A stretch of 64,000 nt of DNA from Pseudomonadota bacterium (GCA_029556915.1 JAKQIT010000074.1:1-64000); one strand, 5' to 3'. Numbered from the stretch's first letter, positions 35,349 to 44,574 are shown. The notes: generated from the letters alone by a model not told the origin. Translations and numbers: made by a program.

Positions 35349-35708
35349 TTAATCTACAAATGAGAATAACTCTGGTGTGTTTTTATGAAAGACTCTAAGC
35401 CAAAGTAAAGTTGCTGGTACTAATGAACGAACAGCAAACCAAACAGCATCATTCATAGATTCATCGGATTTTGAAAACTGAACACTTAAAGCTGACCAAG
35501 CTTCCCAATCAATTTCAATCAATCTTTGTTTAATTTCATAAGGTAAATTAAACGAGGTATCGGTCATTACTCGAAGTTGCCTGAGTACCTCTTGCTGAGT
35601 AATACGGCTCTTGAAAAACTCATCGTACTCGAGCCCCTCAGTCATAATCATTATCGAATTACCGGCCTCTTGCAGAATGCCGAGCATTGCACCTGAAACA
35701 ATCGTCAT
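35349..35708 (-). CDS. HepT-like (DUF86-like) helical protein without the RNase motif
   Basis: A 119-residue helical protein. The pattern VLRQLRVMTDTSFNLPYEIK, IEIDWEAWSAL and NDAVWFAVRSLVPATLLWLR resembles HepT (DUF86) antitoxin/RNase-fold proteins. Where HepT has the R-X4-6-H catalytic motif this protein reads QFSKSDES, so nuclease activity is unlikely. No MNT partner gene adjoins it. It is the last gene of the fixABCX-ferredoxin operon, overlapping the TPR gene by 4 nt. Family match is from memory and moderate. Confidence 0.5.
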   Translation of the reverse strand: MTIVSGAMLGILQEAGNSIMIMTEGLEYDEFFKSRITQQEVLRQLRVMTDTSFNLPYEIKQRLIEIDWEAWSALSVQFSKSDESMNDAVWFAVRSLVPATLLWLRVFHKNTPELFSFVD

Positions 35709-36193
35709 GCCAAAGCTCCTGCGGCATATGACTCAATTACAGATGACCCAACAGAATCATCAGGATCAATCTCACGAAGCTTAGCTAGAATCAAGGCTGC
35801 ATCAGCATCACGTAATTGACGCAACCGAATAAAGGCAAGTGCTTTCATACTAAACAAATAGAAATGCTGCGGAGAGCTCACAACTGACCAATCGCAACTA
35901 TCTTTTTTCTGCAGCCGCCAATCTGCTTCGATACCAGCTTGCCTTGCAGCTGCATCTAACGCCAAACATGTGGCACGCTCAGCATCACTTAAACGCTTGT
36001 GATTAAAGTAGAACTTATACAGCGTATAGTAAACTTGCAAGCAATCGCCATCTGCCACCTGTGCTCGCCAGAGAAGCGACTCAGCTTCACGCCAATCATT
36101 TGCTGAAGCTGCTGCGTTTAGATAACCTAAAACCCTAGGAGGTAGGTCTTCTATCGCAACAAAACCTTTGAGTGCTTGTTTACCAAATGCCAT
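35705..36193 (-). CDS. TPR-like nif-cluster protein, second paralogue
   Basis: A 162-residue helical protein resembling the TPR-like protein at 7184-7693 across its length (EAESLLWRAQVADGDCLQVY, YKFYFNHKRLSDAERATCLAL, FYLFSMKALAFIRLRQLRDA). No catalytic motif. It overlaps the [2Fe-2S] ferredoxin gene upstream by 14 nt and the HepT-like gene by 4 nt. Two such paralogues in two nif operons suggest related accessory roles, perhaps with different client proteins. Confidence 0.6.
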   Translation of the reverse strand: MAFGKQALKGFVAIEDLPPRVLGYLNAAASANDWREAESLLWRAQVADGDCLQVYYTLYKFYFNHKRLSDAERATCLALDAAARQAGIEADWRLQKKDSCDWSVVSSPQHFYLFSMKALAFIRLRQLRDADAALILAKLREIDPDDSVGSSVIESYAAGALA

Positions 36194-36503
36194 CAGGTAC
36201 TTTTAATCGCTCGACAACTTTGTCGCCAAGCAAATGCTCATCAATGATAGCAGCGACATCTTCTTTTGTAACACCACCATACATAATGCCTTCTGGGTAA
36301 ACCAATACATTCGGCCCTGTATCACAAGGCCCTAAGCATCCTGAATAAGTTACTGAGAACTTATCCCATAAATTACGTACTTGAACTTGCCCCCAGAATG
36401 CCTGCAAAATCTCATTTCCACCTTTGACTTGGCAAGAACCACGAGGATGGTTAGGCGGGCGAGCTTGATTACAAACAAATACATGTTTTGGTGGTTTTGG
36501 CAT
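36180..36503 (-). CDS. Thioredoxin-fold [2Fe-2S] ferredoxin
   Basis: A 107-residue protein of the thioredoxin-like [2Fe-2S] ferredoxin family (the Azotobacter FdI/Shethna I type and clostridial 2Fe ferredoxin). Ligands are the cysteines in HVFVCNQARPPNHPRGSC and in SGCLGPCDTGPNVLVYPEG. It differs in fold from the plant-type ferredoxins next to it. It lies in the fixABCX operon; electron transfer for nitrogenase or protection is likely. Confidence 0.9.
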   Translation of the reverse strand: MPKPPKHVFVCNQARPPNHPRGSCQVKGGNEILQAFWGQVQVRNLWDKFSVTYSGCLGPCDTGPNVLVYPEGIMYGGVTKEDVAAIIDEHLLGDKVVERLKVPDGIW

Positions 36504-36544
36504 AGTGTTTCCTTTAGCTTTTAATCAAATTTATAGGTAGTTTT

Positions 36545-36829
36545 TTAAGCAGGCTTTACTGTGACATCACCTAACACCATTGCTTGACAAGCAAGGCGGT
36601 TATTAGGTTTACCAAATTTTTGTTTAAGCAATTCTATCTCCAGTGGTGATGGTGCAGAAAGGTTTGTAGCACCTTCAAGCACGTCAATCATGCAGTCACC
36701 GCAGTCATTTTCTTTGCAACCGAATGGAATGCTCGCGCCAACTTTTTCAGCCACCTCTACGATGCGCGTACCTCTTGGTACAGAAACAGTAGCGTTAATA
36801 TCAGCAAAAGTAATATTGTATTTAGACAT
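36545..36829 (-). CDS. Plant-type [2Fe-2S] ferredoxin (94 aa)
   Basis: Contains GCKENDCGDCMIDVLEG and NRLACQAMVLG, the four cluster cysteines of plant-type ferredoxins. N-terminal VSVPRGTRIVEVAEKVGASI is shared with the ferredoxin encoded 8 nt upstream (VNVSVGTRIIEISEAVGSYI), so the two are tandem duplicates. Part of the fixABCX operon. Confidence 0.88.
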   Translation of the reverse strand: MSKYNITFADINATVSVPRGTRIVEVAEKVGASIPFGCKENDCGDCMIDVLEGATNLSAPSPLEIELLKQKFGKPNNRLACQAMVLGDVTVKPA

Positions 36830-36837
36830 GATTTTCC

Positions 36838-37197
36838 TTACAAAGGTGCGACAACAACGTCACCAAATACCTGTGTTTGGCAGGCTAGACGGCAATTTTT
36901 GCCGATGAAATTTTCACGCTGCATTTTCGCTTGTAAGGCATCAATGTCAGTTGTGGCTCGCCATCCATCCATAATTTCTTGATAGCGAGCAAGTAGCACT
37001 GCCTTCTCCTCCTTAGAGATTGCCGACATATTCTCTTTGCCTTTAATGACTTCAAATAAGCAAACTCCACAATCGCCTTCGCGGCAGTTGTAGGCTATGT
37101 ATGACCCAACTGCCTCAGATATTTCGATAATTCGAGTACCAACTGAGACATTGACCGTCACGTTGACGTCAGAGAATGTAACTTTTGCTTTAGCCAT
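36838..37197 (-). CDS. Plant-type [2Fe-2S] ferredoxin with insertion (119 aa)
   Basis: Contains NCREGDCGVCLFEVIKGKEN and NCRLACQTQVFGDVVV. Between the two motifs it has about 25 residues more than its neighbour (LLARYQEIMDGWRATTDIDA), a helical insertion reminiscent of the FeSII-type insert in location. Such an insert might mediate partner binding. It lies between the flavodiiron gene and the shorter ferredoxin. Confidence 0.87.
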   Translation of the reverse strand: MAKAKVTFSDVNVTVNVSVGTRIIEISEAVGSYIAYNCREGDCGVCLFEVIKGKENMSAISKEEKAVLLARYQEIMDGWRATTDIDALQAKMQRENFIGKNCRLACQTQVFGDVVVAPL

Positions 37198-37239
37198 AAT
37201 TCAGTTCCTAGATGTATTTTATTAACTAGTTGTATTACA

Positions 37240-38514
37240 TTAATTTGATAATTGCTTTCGAGAAGCCAGTAAATCAGCCATATCTAGAACACGCGGTGCA
37301 TTCACCCCCATTAAGTGCTCACCTGCTTCTTGGCCATAACGACGACATTGATCAAGCTCATCTGATGAAGGGATTAGTTTTATTCTTACGCCCTCAAGCG
37401 GCAGTCTCATTTTTAGGCCACGCATTCTGTCTTCTAGCATGCGAACAGCTTCACCTGACCATCCAAACGAGCCAAAAGCGCCAGCAAGTTTGCCTTTGAC
37501 ATTAATCTTGGCAAATGAAGAAACTAAATCCCATGCCGGCTTTACCGCATCGCCGTTGATCGTTGGAGAGCCAATTAAAATGCCATCTGCATCTTCAACT
37601 AAATCTACAAACAAGTCAGAATCTCCGCCTTCCATGTCATACAAAGAAGCACGTACTCCCGGCACTTGCTCAGCGCCATTTCTTATCATTTGCGCCATTT
37701 GTGAAGTGCTTCCATAAGCACTGATGTAGAAAATTAAGAGCGTTTTTTCATCGGCATTGACTTCACTTTGCAAGCGCTGCCCACTTAACTCACGGTAACG
37801 TTGAATATAGCTCGTTGGCTTGTCGCGTAATATTGGCCCATGTGTTGGTGCGATAATATTGATTGGCAGCGGAGCAATTAGCTCTAAAGCATTAATGACG
37901 TGCTCACGAAAAGGCCGCATGATGTGCGCATAATAGTATTCAAAGGCAAAGCGAAAATCCCCTACCCTGTCGTTAAACAAGCGTTCATCGCAAAAGTGAC
38001 AGCCGAATACATCGCCAGAAAATAAGATGCATTCTTCTTCCAAATATGTGCATTGCGTATCTGGCCAGTGTAGATAAGGTGTATGTAAAAACTTAAGCGT
38101 ACGGTCACCCAAGCTAATCGTGTCGCCAGTTCCCACTGATATATAGTCAACATCTTGCTGATTGAGTAATGCTTTAATCATAATCTGTGCTGACTGCGAA
38201 ATATATAACTTAGCTTGTGGTGCCCTGCGCATCAACTCTGGTAAAGCACCTGTATGGTCTGGCTCTAAATGATTAAGCACAATCACCTTAATTTCATCGT
38301 ACCGAGCTATTGCCTCTAAATGCTCAAAAAATTGCTCTGCGCATTCCGCTTTTACTGTATCGATTACCGCCACCCCTTCACTACCACGCACAGCATAAGC
38401 GTTGTAAGTAGTGCCATTGGGGGTTTTGAGTATGATATCAAAGCTACGCATGGTAGAGTCTAAAGCCCCTATCCATTGCACTCGCTCTGAAAGCCATACT
38501 GGTGATTTGGTCAT
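37240..38514 (-). CDS. Flavodiiron protein (A-type flavoprotein)
   Basis: A 424-residue protein with an N-terminal metallo-beta-lactamase-like diiron domain (LNHLEPDHTGALPELM, plus the HTPYLHWPDT and CVFG/FSGDVFGCHFCD segments) and a C-terminal flavodoxin domain (LLIFYISAYGSTSQMAQMI, LIGSPTINGDAVKPAWDLV). Flavodiiron proteins reduce O2 to water or NO to N2O. There is no rubredoxin domain, so electrons must come from a separate donor, possibly one of the three ferredoxins downstream. In a nif operon the likely job is O2 removal near nitrogenase. Confidence 0.93.
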   Translation of the reverse strand: MTKSPVWLSERVQWIGALDSTMRSFDIILKTPNGTTYNAYAVRGSEGVAVIDTVKAECAEQFFEHLEAIARYDEIKVIVLNHLEPDHTGALPELMRRAPQAKLYISQSAQIMIKALLNQQDVDYISVGTGDTISLGDRTLKFLHTPYLHWPDTQCTYLEEECILFSGDVFGCHFCDERLFNDRVGDFRFAFEYYYAHIMRPFREHVINALELIAPLPINIIAPTHGPILRDKPTSYIQRYRELSGQRLQSEVNADEKTLLIFYISAYGSTSQMAQMIRNGAEQVPGVRASLYDMEGGDSDLFVDLVEDADGILIGSPTINGDAVKPAWDLVSSFAKINVKGKLAGAFGSFGWSGEAVRMLEDRMRGLKMRLPLEGVRIKLIPSSDELDQCRRYGQEAGEHLMGVNAPRVLDMADLLASRKQLSN

Positions 38515-38526
38515 AACCTTAATTAT

Positions 38527-38823
38527 CTAACCGAATTTAAACAATATGCCGTAACCGCCTCTTGGGTATTCCCAAGCAACGTTTGTATGCTCGTCACATA
38601 CAATACGGCATGTACCACACTCTAAACAACCATCACTAATCACTGTCACTTCGCCATTTCCTTCCAATGTCCAACATGCCGCAGGGCAACAAATTGTACA
38701 AGCGTGATTTTCACAATGATTGCGGCACTTATCCGCATCAATAATGCTGATGTGTGGACGGCCAGAGTCAACTTTGTAGCGATTCTGAAATAGTTTTTCT
38801 TCAACTTTTACAGCTACACTCAT
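38527..38823 (-). CDS. fixX: FixX, ferredoxin-like partner of FixABC
   Basis: A 98-residue ferredoxin-like protein with CRNHCENHACTICCPAACW and CLECGTCRIVCDEHTNV, the FixX cysteine pattern. The ATG at 38823 is preferred to 38838 because GGAGGG is 8 nt upstream and it overlaps the fixC stop by 4 nt. FixX is the probable electron exit of the bifurcating FixABCX complex. Confidence 0.93.
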   Translation of the reverse strand: MSVAVKVEEKLFQNRYKVDSGRPHISIIDADKCRNHCENHACTICCPAACWTLEGNGEVTVISDGCLECGTCRIVCDEHTNVAWEYPRGGYGILFKFG

Positions 38824-40118
38824 TCGAACGCCCTCCATAACTTAAATGCATCACCCATCAAACCAAACAATGAGCGGCGCTGACGGAAACTCTTGCGAAT
38901 TTCTTTTTCTTTGGTCTTTTTATCCACACCGTCAACCGTCAACATGGTGCGTGCAGCTTGTGAAATCAAATCTGGATAATCGTTAAAGAATTGTGGATTG
39001 GTATGGAAAACATCTGGCATGTTTTTATACTTTTTCAAATCTTTCATTACATAGCTCTCGTCTAAACGTGCTTTGTAACGTTTTAAGTTTGCAGCACTAA
39101 AATCTTCGCCTTCGTTTTTAAGTTCAATCAAGGTATCAGCCGCGTGCATACCCGTTGTCATTGCTAGGTTAGATCCTTCTCTATGCACAGCATTTACAAA
39201 CATACCTGCGTCACCCACAATCATCCAGCCATCACCATAAAGATTTGGAATGGCGTTAAAACCACCTTCTGGAATCAAGTGCGCTGTGTACTCTTTCATC
39301 TCACCACCTTCTAACATTGGCTGTATGGATGGATGCGCTTTCATTTGTTCCAATAATTCATAAGGTGTGATTTTTTGATTTTTGAAATCAGACAACATGC
39401 AACCAACACCAATCGTTATTGATTCGCGATTCGTATATAAGAAGCCTGTGCCCATCATGCCTTTGGTGATTTTACCCACCATTTCAATCACAACGCCTTC
39501 GTCACCTTTGACGCCAAAACGTTGTTCTATCAACTCTTGTGGCATAAAGTGAATTTCTTTGACAGCAAGCGCTACGTTTTTAGGTTTGATTTCTGGGTGA
39601 AAGCCTGCCTTTTTAGCCAATAACGAGTTCACGCCATCGGCTAAAATCACTGCATCCGCGTAGATTTCACCACCTTGGCGATCTGTCATTACACCAATTA
39701 CACGCTGACCATCTAGCAATAAATGCGAGACTGTCGTTTCACAAATCAACAAGGCCCCTGCTTTTTGTACGCGCTCAGAAAACCATTTATCAAACTGCGC
39801 ACGAATCATGGTGTAACGGTTATACGGTTCTTTATTAAAGCTATCTGAGCGGTAATGGGAGCCAACAAATGAATCATCATCCAGCACCCACATACGTTGC
39901 TCAATCACATGGCGCTCTAACGGAGCATCATCGCGAAAATCCGGGATTAATTTTTCTAACGCATCGGAATAAAGAATTGCGCCTTGAACGTTCTTGGAAC
40001 CTGGCGATTCACCGCGCTCTATTTGCAGCACGCTTAAACCTGCTTCTGCTAATCTAAGCGCTGCTGCATTTCCAGATGGGCCCGCACCAACAACAATGAC
40101 ATCAAATTTTTCAGCCAT
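38820..40118 (-). CDS. fixC: FixC, flavoprotein quinone oxidoreductase
   Basis: A 432-residue FAD protein related to ETF:quinone oxidoreductase. The N-terminus FDVIVVGAGPSGNAAALRLA is the dinucleotide motif; GDGWMIVGDAGMFVNAVHREG is the second FAD block. In FixABCX it takes the high-potential electron from bifurcation to quinone. It abuts fixB by 2 nt. Confidence 0.95.
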   Translation of the reverse strand: MAEKFDVIVVGAGPSGNAAALRLAEAGLSVLQIERGESPGSKNVQGAILYSDALEKLIPDFRDDAPLERHVIEQRMWVLDDDSFVGSHYRSDSFNKEPYNRYTMIRAQFDKWFSERVQKAGALLICETTVSHLLLDGQRVIGVMTDRQGGEIYADAVILADGVNSLLAKKAGFHPEIKPKNVALAVKEIHFMPQELIEQRFGVKGDEGVVIEMVGKITKGMMGTGFLYTNRESITIGVGCMLSDFKNQKITPYELLEQMKAHPSIQPMLEGGEMKEYTAHLIPEGGFNAIPNLYGDGWMIVGDAGMFVNAVHREGSNLAMTTGMHAADTLIELKNEGEDFSAANLKRYKARLDESYVMKDLKKYKNMPDVFHTNPQFFNDYPDLISQAARTMLTVDGVDKKTKEKEIRKSFRQRRSLFGLMGDAFKLWRAFE

Positions 40119-40120
40119 GA

Positions 40121-41212
40121 CTAGCCTGCCTTTCTTGCGGTTGCTAAATGTGCTCTAAACGCCTCAGTCAGCTGTGGCAATATCGTCATCGCATTACCTA
40201 CAATGCCGTAATGTGCGAAGTCAAAAATTGGCGCATTCGGGTCGCTATTGATGGCAATAATCACGTCTGAGGCATCCATGCCCACGCGATGTTGAATTGC
40301 GCCAGAAATCCCCGCTGCAATATAAAGTTTAGGACGCACGGTTTTTCCTGATTGACCGACCTGACGTTCTAAATCAAGCCAGCCAGCCTGCACAACCGGT
40401 CTTGTGCCACCCACTTCCGCACCCAAGACCGCTGCTAAATCCCAAATCAATTTAAAGTTTTCTGGTTTTTTCATACCACGACCACCCGCGATAATAATGT
40501 CAGCAAATGGGAGTTGCGGTTTATCTTGCATCGCGTCAGGGATAAATTCCAACACTTTGGTGATAATATCTTTCTCAAACATGCCCAATGTATCTTCAAT
40601 AATTTGACCTGTGCGTGTTGTGTCAGCTTCTGGCATTGGCATTACGCGTGGGCGTACAGTCGCCATTTGTGGACGATAGTTCAAGGTCTGGATGGTACAG
40701 AGCAAGCTACCCCCAAAAGTTGGGCGTGTTGCCAACAAGCTACGCGCTTCTAAATCCACGTTTAATTCTGTACAGTCTGCGGTTAAACCTGTTTTCAAGG
40801 TGGTTGCGACACTGCCCGCTAAGTCGCGGCCTAAAGTTGTCGCGCCAAGCAGTAAAATCTCTGGCTGATATTTGTTGACTAAATCAGTCAAACCTTTGGT
40901 AAATGGCTCATTGCGGTAATCCGCCATCAAAGCATCTTCCATTAAGTAGCATAAATCTGCTCCATGCGTGAATGCTTCTTGGCAAAAGCTACGTGTGACT
41001 TCACCTGGCTCACCCATCACGACGCCAGCCAGCTCCACCCCTAAACTGTCAGCTAATTTTCTGCCTTCACCCAATAACTCCAGTGAAACTGGATGAATTT
41101 TGCCGCGCTCATGTTCAACGAATACCCAAACGCCTTTGTATGCCTTTAGTCTATCGTCAAGCTCAATGCGCTTTTTGCCCATTGGCTTTTTAACTTCTGG
41201 AGCTTCACTCAT
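40121..41212 (-). CDS. fixB: FixB, electron-transfer flavoprotein alpha-type subunit
   Basis: A 363-residue ETF-alpha family protein with the FAD-binding C-terminal half ([58 protein letters not shown]). It forms with FixA the NADH-oxidising bifurcating core that yields low-potential electrons for nitrogenase. 12 nt after fixA. Confidence 0.95.
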   Translation of the reverse strand: MSEAPEVKKPMGKKRIELDDRLKAYKGVWVFVEHERGKIHPVSLELLGEGRKLADSLGVELAGVVMGEPGEVTRSFCQEAFTHGADLCYLMEDALMADYRNEPFTKGLTDLVNKYQPEILLLGATTLGRDLAGSVATTLKTGLTADCTELNVDLEARSLLATRPTFGGSLLCTIQTLNYRPQMATVRPRVMPMPEADTTRTGQIIEDTLGMFEKDIITKVLEFIPDAMQDKPQLPFADIIIAGGRGMKKPENFKLIWDLAAVLGAEVGGTRPVVQAGWLDLERQVGQSGKTVRPKLYIAAGISGAIQHRVGMDASDVIIAINSDPNAPIFDFAHYGIVGNAMTILPQLTEAFRAHLATARKAG

Positions 41213-41224
41213 GACTTAACCTTT

Positions 41225-42070
41225 CTATACCGCACGTTTAGCAATTTCTTTTTCTAACTTCGGATATTTAGCAAATACCTTAGCCAATAATGTCACACTC
41301 AATTCTTTAGGGTCCTCCCCTTCACACTGGATAATTTCCGCTTTAACTGCTCTTGGCGTTGGTGCAAATACCTTAGAAACCACGGTCGGAGAGCCTTTTA
41401 AGCCAACAGAAGTCACATCTTCAATCCCAGCTTGTTCACGATTCCAAATTTTAATTTGGTAGCGCGATGCTCTAAACATATTGGTCATGGTGGCAAAGCG
41501 CATTTCATTCGTGCCTTCCAGTACAGTAATCAAGCTGGGGGTTCTGGTTTTTAGCAATTGCACGCCACCCTCCGAGCGGCGTTCGACGGTGATTTCATGA
41601 TTTTCTAAATCAACTGAACGTACTTTTGAAACATAAGTTAGTAGCTGCATATTTAAGCGCTTTGCAATACCAGGCCCCACTTGCGCGGTGTCACCATCAA
41701 TGGTTTGCTTGCCGGTAAACACTAAATCCACTGGCATATCTTTATGAATTTGTGTAATTGCAGAGGCCAAAGCGCAACTCGTTGCTAATGTGTCAGAGCC
41801 TGCAAAAGCGCGGTCTGTCACTAACACCGCATCATCAGCACCATATGAAATCGCTTTGCGAAGCGCCGCTTCTGCCATGGGTGGGCCCATTGTTAGCACA
41901 GTCACGCGACCGCCGTATTTATCTTTCAGCTTCAAGGCTTCTTCTAGCGCGAACAAATCATAAGGATTCACAATCGCAGGCACACCTTGACGCATAATCG
42001 TATTGGTCACTGGATGCACGCGTATTTGCGCGCTATCAGGTACTTGCTTGATACAAACTACAATATGCAT
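41225..42070 (-). CDS. fixA: FixA, electron-transfer flavoprotein beta-type subunit
   Basis: A 281-residue ETF-beta family protein (MHIVVCIKQVPDSAQIRVHP, NPYDLFALEEALKLKDKYGG, FTGKQTIDGDTAQVGPGIA). First gene of the long fixABCX-flavodiiron-ferredoxin operon, driven by the perfect sigma-54 promoter at 42123-42138. FixABCX is probably the sole dedicated low-potential electron supply here, as no rnf genes are seen. Confidence 0.95.
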   Translation of the reverse strand: MHIVVCIKQVPDSAQIRVHPVTNTIMRQGVPAIVNPYDLFALEEALKLKDKYGGRVTVLTMGPPMAEAALRKAISYGADDAVLVTDRAFAGSDTLATSCALASAITQIHKDMPVDLVFTGKQTIDGDTAQVGPGIAKRLNMQLLTYVSKVRSVDLENHEITVERRSEGGVQLLKTRTPSLITVLEGTNEMRFATMTNMFRASRYQIKIWNREQAGIEDVTSVGLKGSPTVVSKVFAPTPRAVKAEIIQCEGEDPKELSVTLLAKVFAKYPKLEKEIAKRAV

Positions 42071-42122
42071 ATCAACTCCGTTTGTTTACCAGTGTCTTAT
42101 AGCCACTTTACAATTCACTATC

Positions 42123-42138
42123 AGCAACCTTTGTGCCA
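42123..42138 (-). promoter_or_regulatory. sigma-54 promoter of fixABCX operon
   Basis: Minus-strand TGGCACAAAGGTTGCT is a perfect -24/-12 match. Confidence 0.88.
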
Positions 42139-42207
42139 ATCTAGATAAATAATTATTTTTACTTTATATACATGTAGTTAACGTAAATTCAGTCGATGTA
42201 TTTGTTT

Positions 42208-42223
42208 TGTAGCAAACCTGACA
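42208..42223. promoter_or_regulatory. NifA site for fixABCX
   Basis: TGTAGCAAACCTGACA is an exact TGT-N10-ACA, 70 bp upstream of the fixA promoter and just after the nifW stop codon. Confidence 0.75.
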
Positions 42224-42225
42224 AA

Positions 42226-42564
42226 TTAGGCTAAGCCACGCTCAACCAATGTCTGTTTTAGCTTATTCACACTCACTGTTTGCACACCAGCTTTATCCTG
42301 AAAGACTTTGAAAACTTTCTCTGCTACGGAATTTGATTCAACAAAATCTTGGTAAGATTTTTGAAGTTTGGCTTTGTATGCTTCAAACTCAGCTTCAACT
42401 GACAAACCTTCTGGCACTGGGTCTCGACCCATATATTGTTGAAAGCGCTTTAAAATGTGTAAGCGATTCACTTGCACCACCTGTGGCACGTAATCCACAC
42501 CTAAAAAATCGAAAAATTCTTCGGCTGCTGAAAACTTTTGCATTGCATCTAATAACTGGCTCAT
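42226..42564 (-). CDS. nifW: NifW, nitrogenase stabilising protein
   Basis: A 112-residue protein with the NifW pattern: FSAAEEFFDFLGVDYVPQVV, VNRLHILKRFQQYM and a helical C-terminus. NifW helps protect or mature the MoFe protein under oxygen. It is 15 nt after nifV on the same transcript. Confidence 0.94.
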   Translation of the reverse strand: MSQLLDAMQKFSAAEEFFDFLGVDYVPQVVQVNRLHILKRFQQYMGRDPVPEGLSVEAEFEAYKAKLQKSYQDFVESNSVAEKVFKVFQDKAGVQTVSVNKLKQTLVERGLA

Positions 42565-42579
42565 GGTGGCTCCAAAAAA

Positions 42580-43716
42580 TTAATGTTGAGTGGTCTGAAA
42601 TATTTTTAAGTACATTTGTCGCAATTCATCGGCTTGCGGAATGCGTTTGGTGTTATTGGCAAACTGGCGTATTTGCGCCAATAGCATTGCAGCTTCGTTA
42701 TCTAATAAATGAATGCCTAATTGTGCGTAAGCGTATTTCAAACCATGGCCGCCAGAATGTTTACCCAACACAAGTTGGCGGTCACGGCCAACGTCTGCTG
42801 GGTCAAAGTTTTCGTAAGTACTCGGGTCTTTCAGCATGCCATCTACGTGCAAGCCTGATTCATGGGTAAAAACTGCCTCGCCAACAATGCTTTTGTTCGC
42901 CGCAACTACACGCCCAGATGCCTCTGCCACCAGTTTTGATATTGACGGGAAACCATGCATATCAATGCCCATATCTACACCGTGAATGCGCCACATGGCC
43001 ATTACCACCTCTTCAAGCGGTGCATTACCTGCGCGCTCTCCCAAACCATTTACGGTTGTATTTACATGGCTAGCTCCAGCCATAATGGCAGCTATTGAGT
43101 TAGCGGTCGCCAAACCCAAATCGTCATGCGCGTGCATCTCAATTTCCATATCTGTTGCAGCTACAAGCTCGGCGATTCTTGTATGTGTGACAAATGGATC
43201 TAATACTCCCAAAGTATCTGCATAACGAAAACGGCTTGCCCCAGCACGTTGCGCCACATTTAGAATCTGTAAAACAAATGATTGATCAGCACGCGAAGCA
43301 TCTTCACCACCAACAGAAACCTGCAAACCTAAATCGCAAGCTTTTTGCACAAAGTTTGAAACTTGATGCAACACCCAAGCGCGATCTTTGCGTAATTTGC
43401 GTTCGATATGTAAATCAGAAACTGGTATTGAAAGATTGACCATTTCCACGCCAGTTTTCAGACATGCCGTCAAATCACTCTCAGTCATCCGCCCCCACAC
43501 CATCAGGCGGCTACTTAAATTCAAATCTACAATAGCGCGAATATCTTCAATCTCAGCTTCACCCATTGCTGGAATCCCAACTTCAAGCTCTTGTACACCA
43601 ATGTTATCTAAAGACAATGCAATCAACTGCTTTTCAGCACACGTAAACGCCACGCCGGCGGTCTGCTCACCGTCACGTAAAGTCGTATCATTCACAATTG
43701 GCGTAATCGCTAGCAC
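42580..43716 (-). CDS. nifV: NifV, homocitrate synthase
   Basis: Condenses acetyl-CoA and 2-oxoglutarate to homocitrate, the organic ligand of FeMo-co. The 378-residue DRE-TIM enzyme shows [18 protein letters not shown], the metal-binding [16 protein letters not shown] and [23 protein letters not shown] near the C-terminus is typical of NifV/LeuA. It has its own sigma-54 promoter and NifA site upstream. Confidence 0.96.
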   Translation of the reverse strand: MLAITPIVNDTTLRDGEQTAGVAFTCAEKQLIALSLDNIGVQELEVGIPAMGEAEIEDIRAIVDLNLSSRLMVWGRMTESDLTACLKTGVEMVNLSIPVSDLHIERKLRKDRAWVLHQVSNFVQKACDLGLQVSVGGEDASRADQSFVLQILNVAQRAGASRFRYADTLGVLDPFVTHTRIAELVAATDMEIEMHAHDDLGLATANSIAAIMAGASHVNTTVNGLGERAGNAPLEEVVMAMWRIHGVDMGIDMHGFPSISKLVAEASGRVVAANKSIVGEAVFTHESGLHVDGMLKDPSTYENFDPADVGRDRQLVLGKHSGGHGLKYAYAQLGIHLLDNEAAMLLAQIRQFANNTKRIPQADELRQMYLKIFQTTQH

Positions 43717-43760
43717 GATATATTCTCACTGGCATCTATTGTTTCACTTAAATTGAATTA

Positions 43761-43776
43761 AGCATCAAACATGCCA
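43761..43776 (-). promoter_or_regulatory. sigma-54 promoter of nifVW
   Basis: Minus-strand TGGCATGTTTGATGCT has GG and GC at correct spacing with A for T at one -12 position. A NifA site lies 56 bp upstream. Confidence 0.68.
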
Positions 43777-43831
43777 AAGAGAAATATGTTTATTTACAAT
43801 AAGTTAAATAGAATTTCGCTATGTATGGTTT

Positions 43832-43847
43832 GTGACAGATACTACAA
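43832..43847. promoter_or_regulatory. NifA site for nifVW
   Basis: TGTGACAGATACTACA is an exact TGT-N10-ACA in the region between nifV and the divergent DUF4202 gene. Confidence 0.72.
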
Positions 43848-43968
43848 ATGTGAAGAATTTTTGTGTGGTAATAGATATCCCATATAGTCACATTCTTTGA
43901 ATGGCTTAGTTTAGAATTAGCAATCTGATTTAATGTTAATAACTTCATAAAATAATCGAGCAATACCT

Positions 43969-44574
43969 ATGACCCAACAAAGCTACCAATCTGCCATCGA
44001 GGCATTTGACAAAGCCAACGCAGAAGATCCCAACATCGAAATATTCAATGGCAAGAAATACCCAAAAGAACTGCTCTACGCCATGCGAATGACAGAGATG
44101 CTAGAAATCTATTTACCAGAAGCATCAGAAACCTTGAAGCTATCTGTACGTGCGCAGCATATTCAGCGTTGGAAAACACCACGTAGCAACTACCCGATGG
44201 ATAGGCAGGGTTATCTGCAATGGCGTACAGGTTTATATAAATTTCATGCGGAAACTGCGGGAAATTTCATGAAATCTGTTGGTTATGATGATGAATGCAT
44301 TGAGCGCGTTCAAGCAAACATTGGCAAAAAAGGCTTAAAAGTTAAACCAGAAACACAGCTAACTGAGGATGTGGCTGGGTTGGTGTTTATTCAATATTAT
44401 ATGTTTGCATTTGCTTCTAGCCACCCAGAATACGACGAAGCTAAATGGATACAAATTATTAAAAAAACTTGGCAAAAAATGTCCCCTCGCGCACATGAGT
44501 TTGCCTTGGCTGGCAAAATTCAATTGCCTGAAGCCTTGGTGCCGCTTATTCTTAAAGCGATTCAACCTGTTTAG
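43969..44574 (+). CDS. DUF4202 family protein
   Basis: A 201-residue helical protein that matches the DUF4202 family as I remember it: AIEAFDKANAEDP, LSVRAQHIQRWKTPRSNYPM with conserved His/Arg/Trp, YLQWRTGLYKFHAETAG and a C-terminal WQKMSPRAHEFAL. The conserved HIQRW and FHAE segments suggest an HD-like metal-dependent phosphohydrolase fold, but this is inference. It lies between nifV and the isc operon in the opposite direction; the NifA site at 43832 could act on it, though I see no -24/-12 box before it. Confidence 0.72.
   Translation: MTQQSYQSAIEAFDKANAEDPNIEIFNGKKYPKELLYAMRMTEMLEIYLPEASETLKLSVRAQHIQRWKTPRSNYPMDRQGYLQWRTGLYKFHAETAGNFMKSVGYDDECIERVQANIGKKGLKVKPETQLTEDVAGLVFIQYYMFAFASSHPEYDEAKWIQIIKKTWQKMSPRAHEFALAGKIQLPEALVPLILKAIQPV

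Noticed and set aside
42333..42869. Long open frame of 178 codons on the plus strand
   Set aside because: It lies antisense to nifW and nifV, which have clear family matches; the translated sequence has no recognisable pattern.
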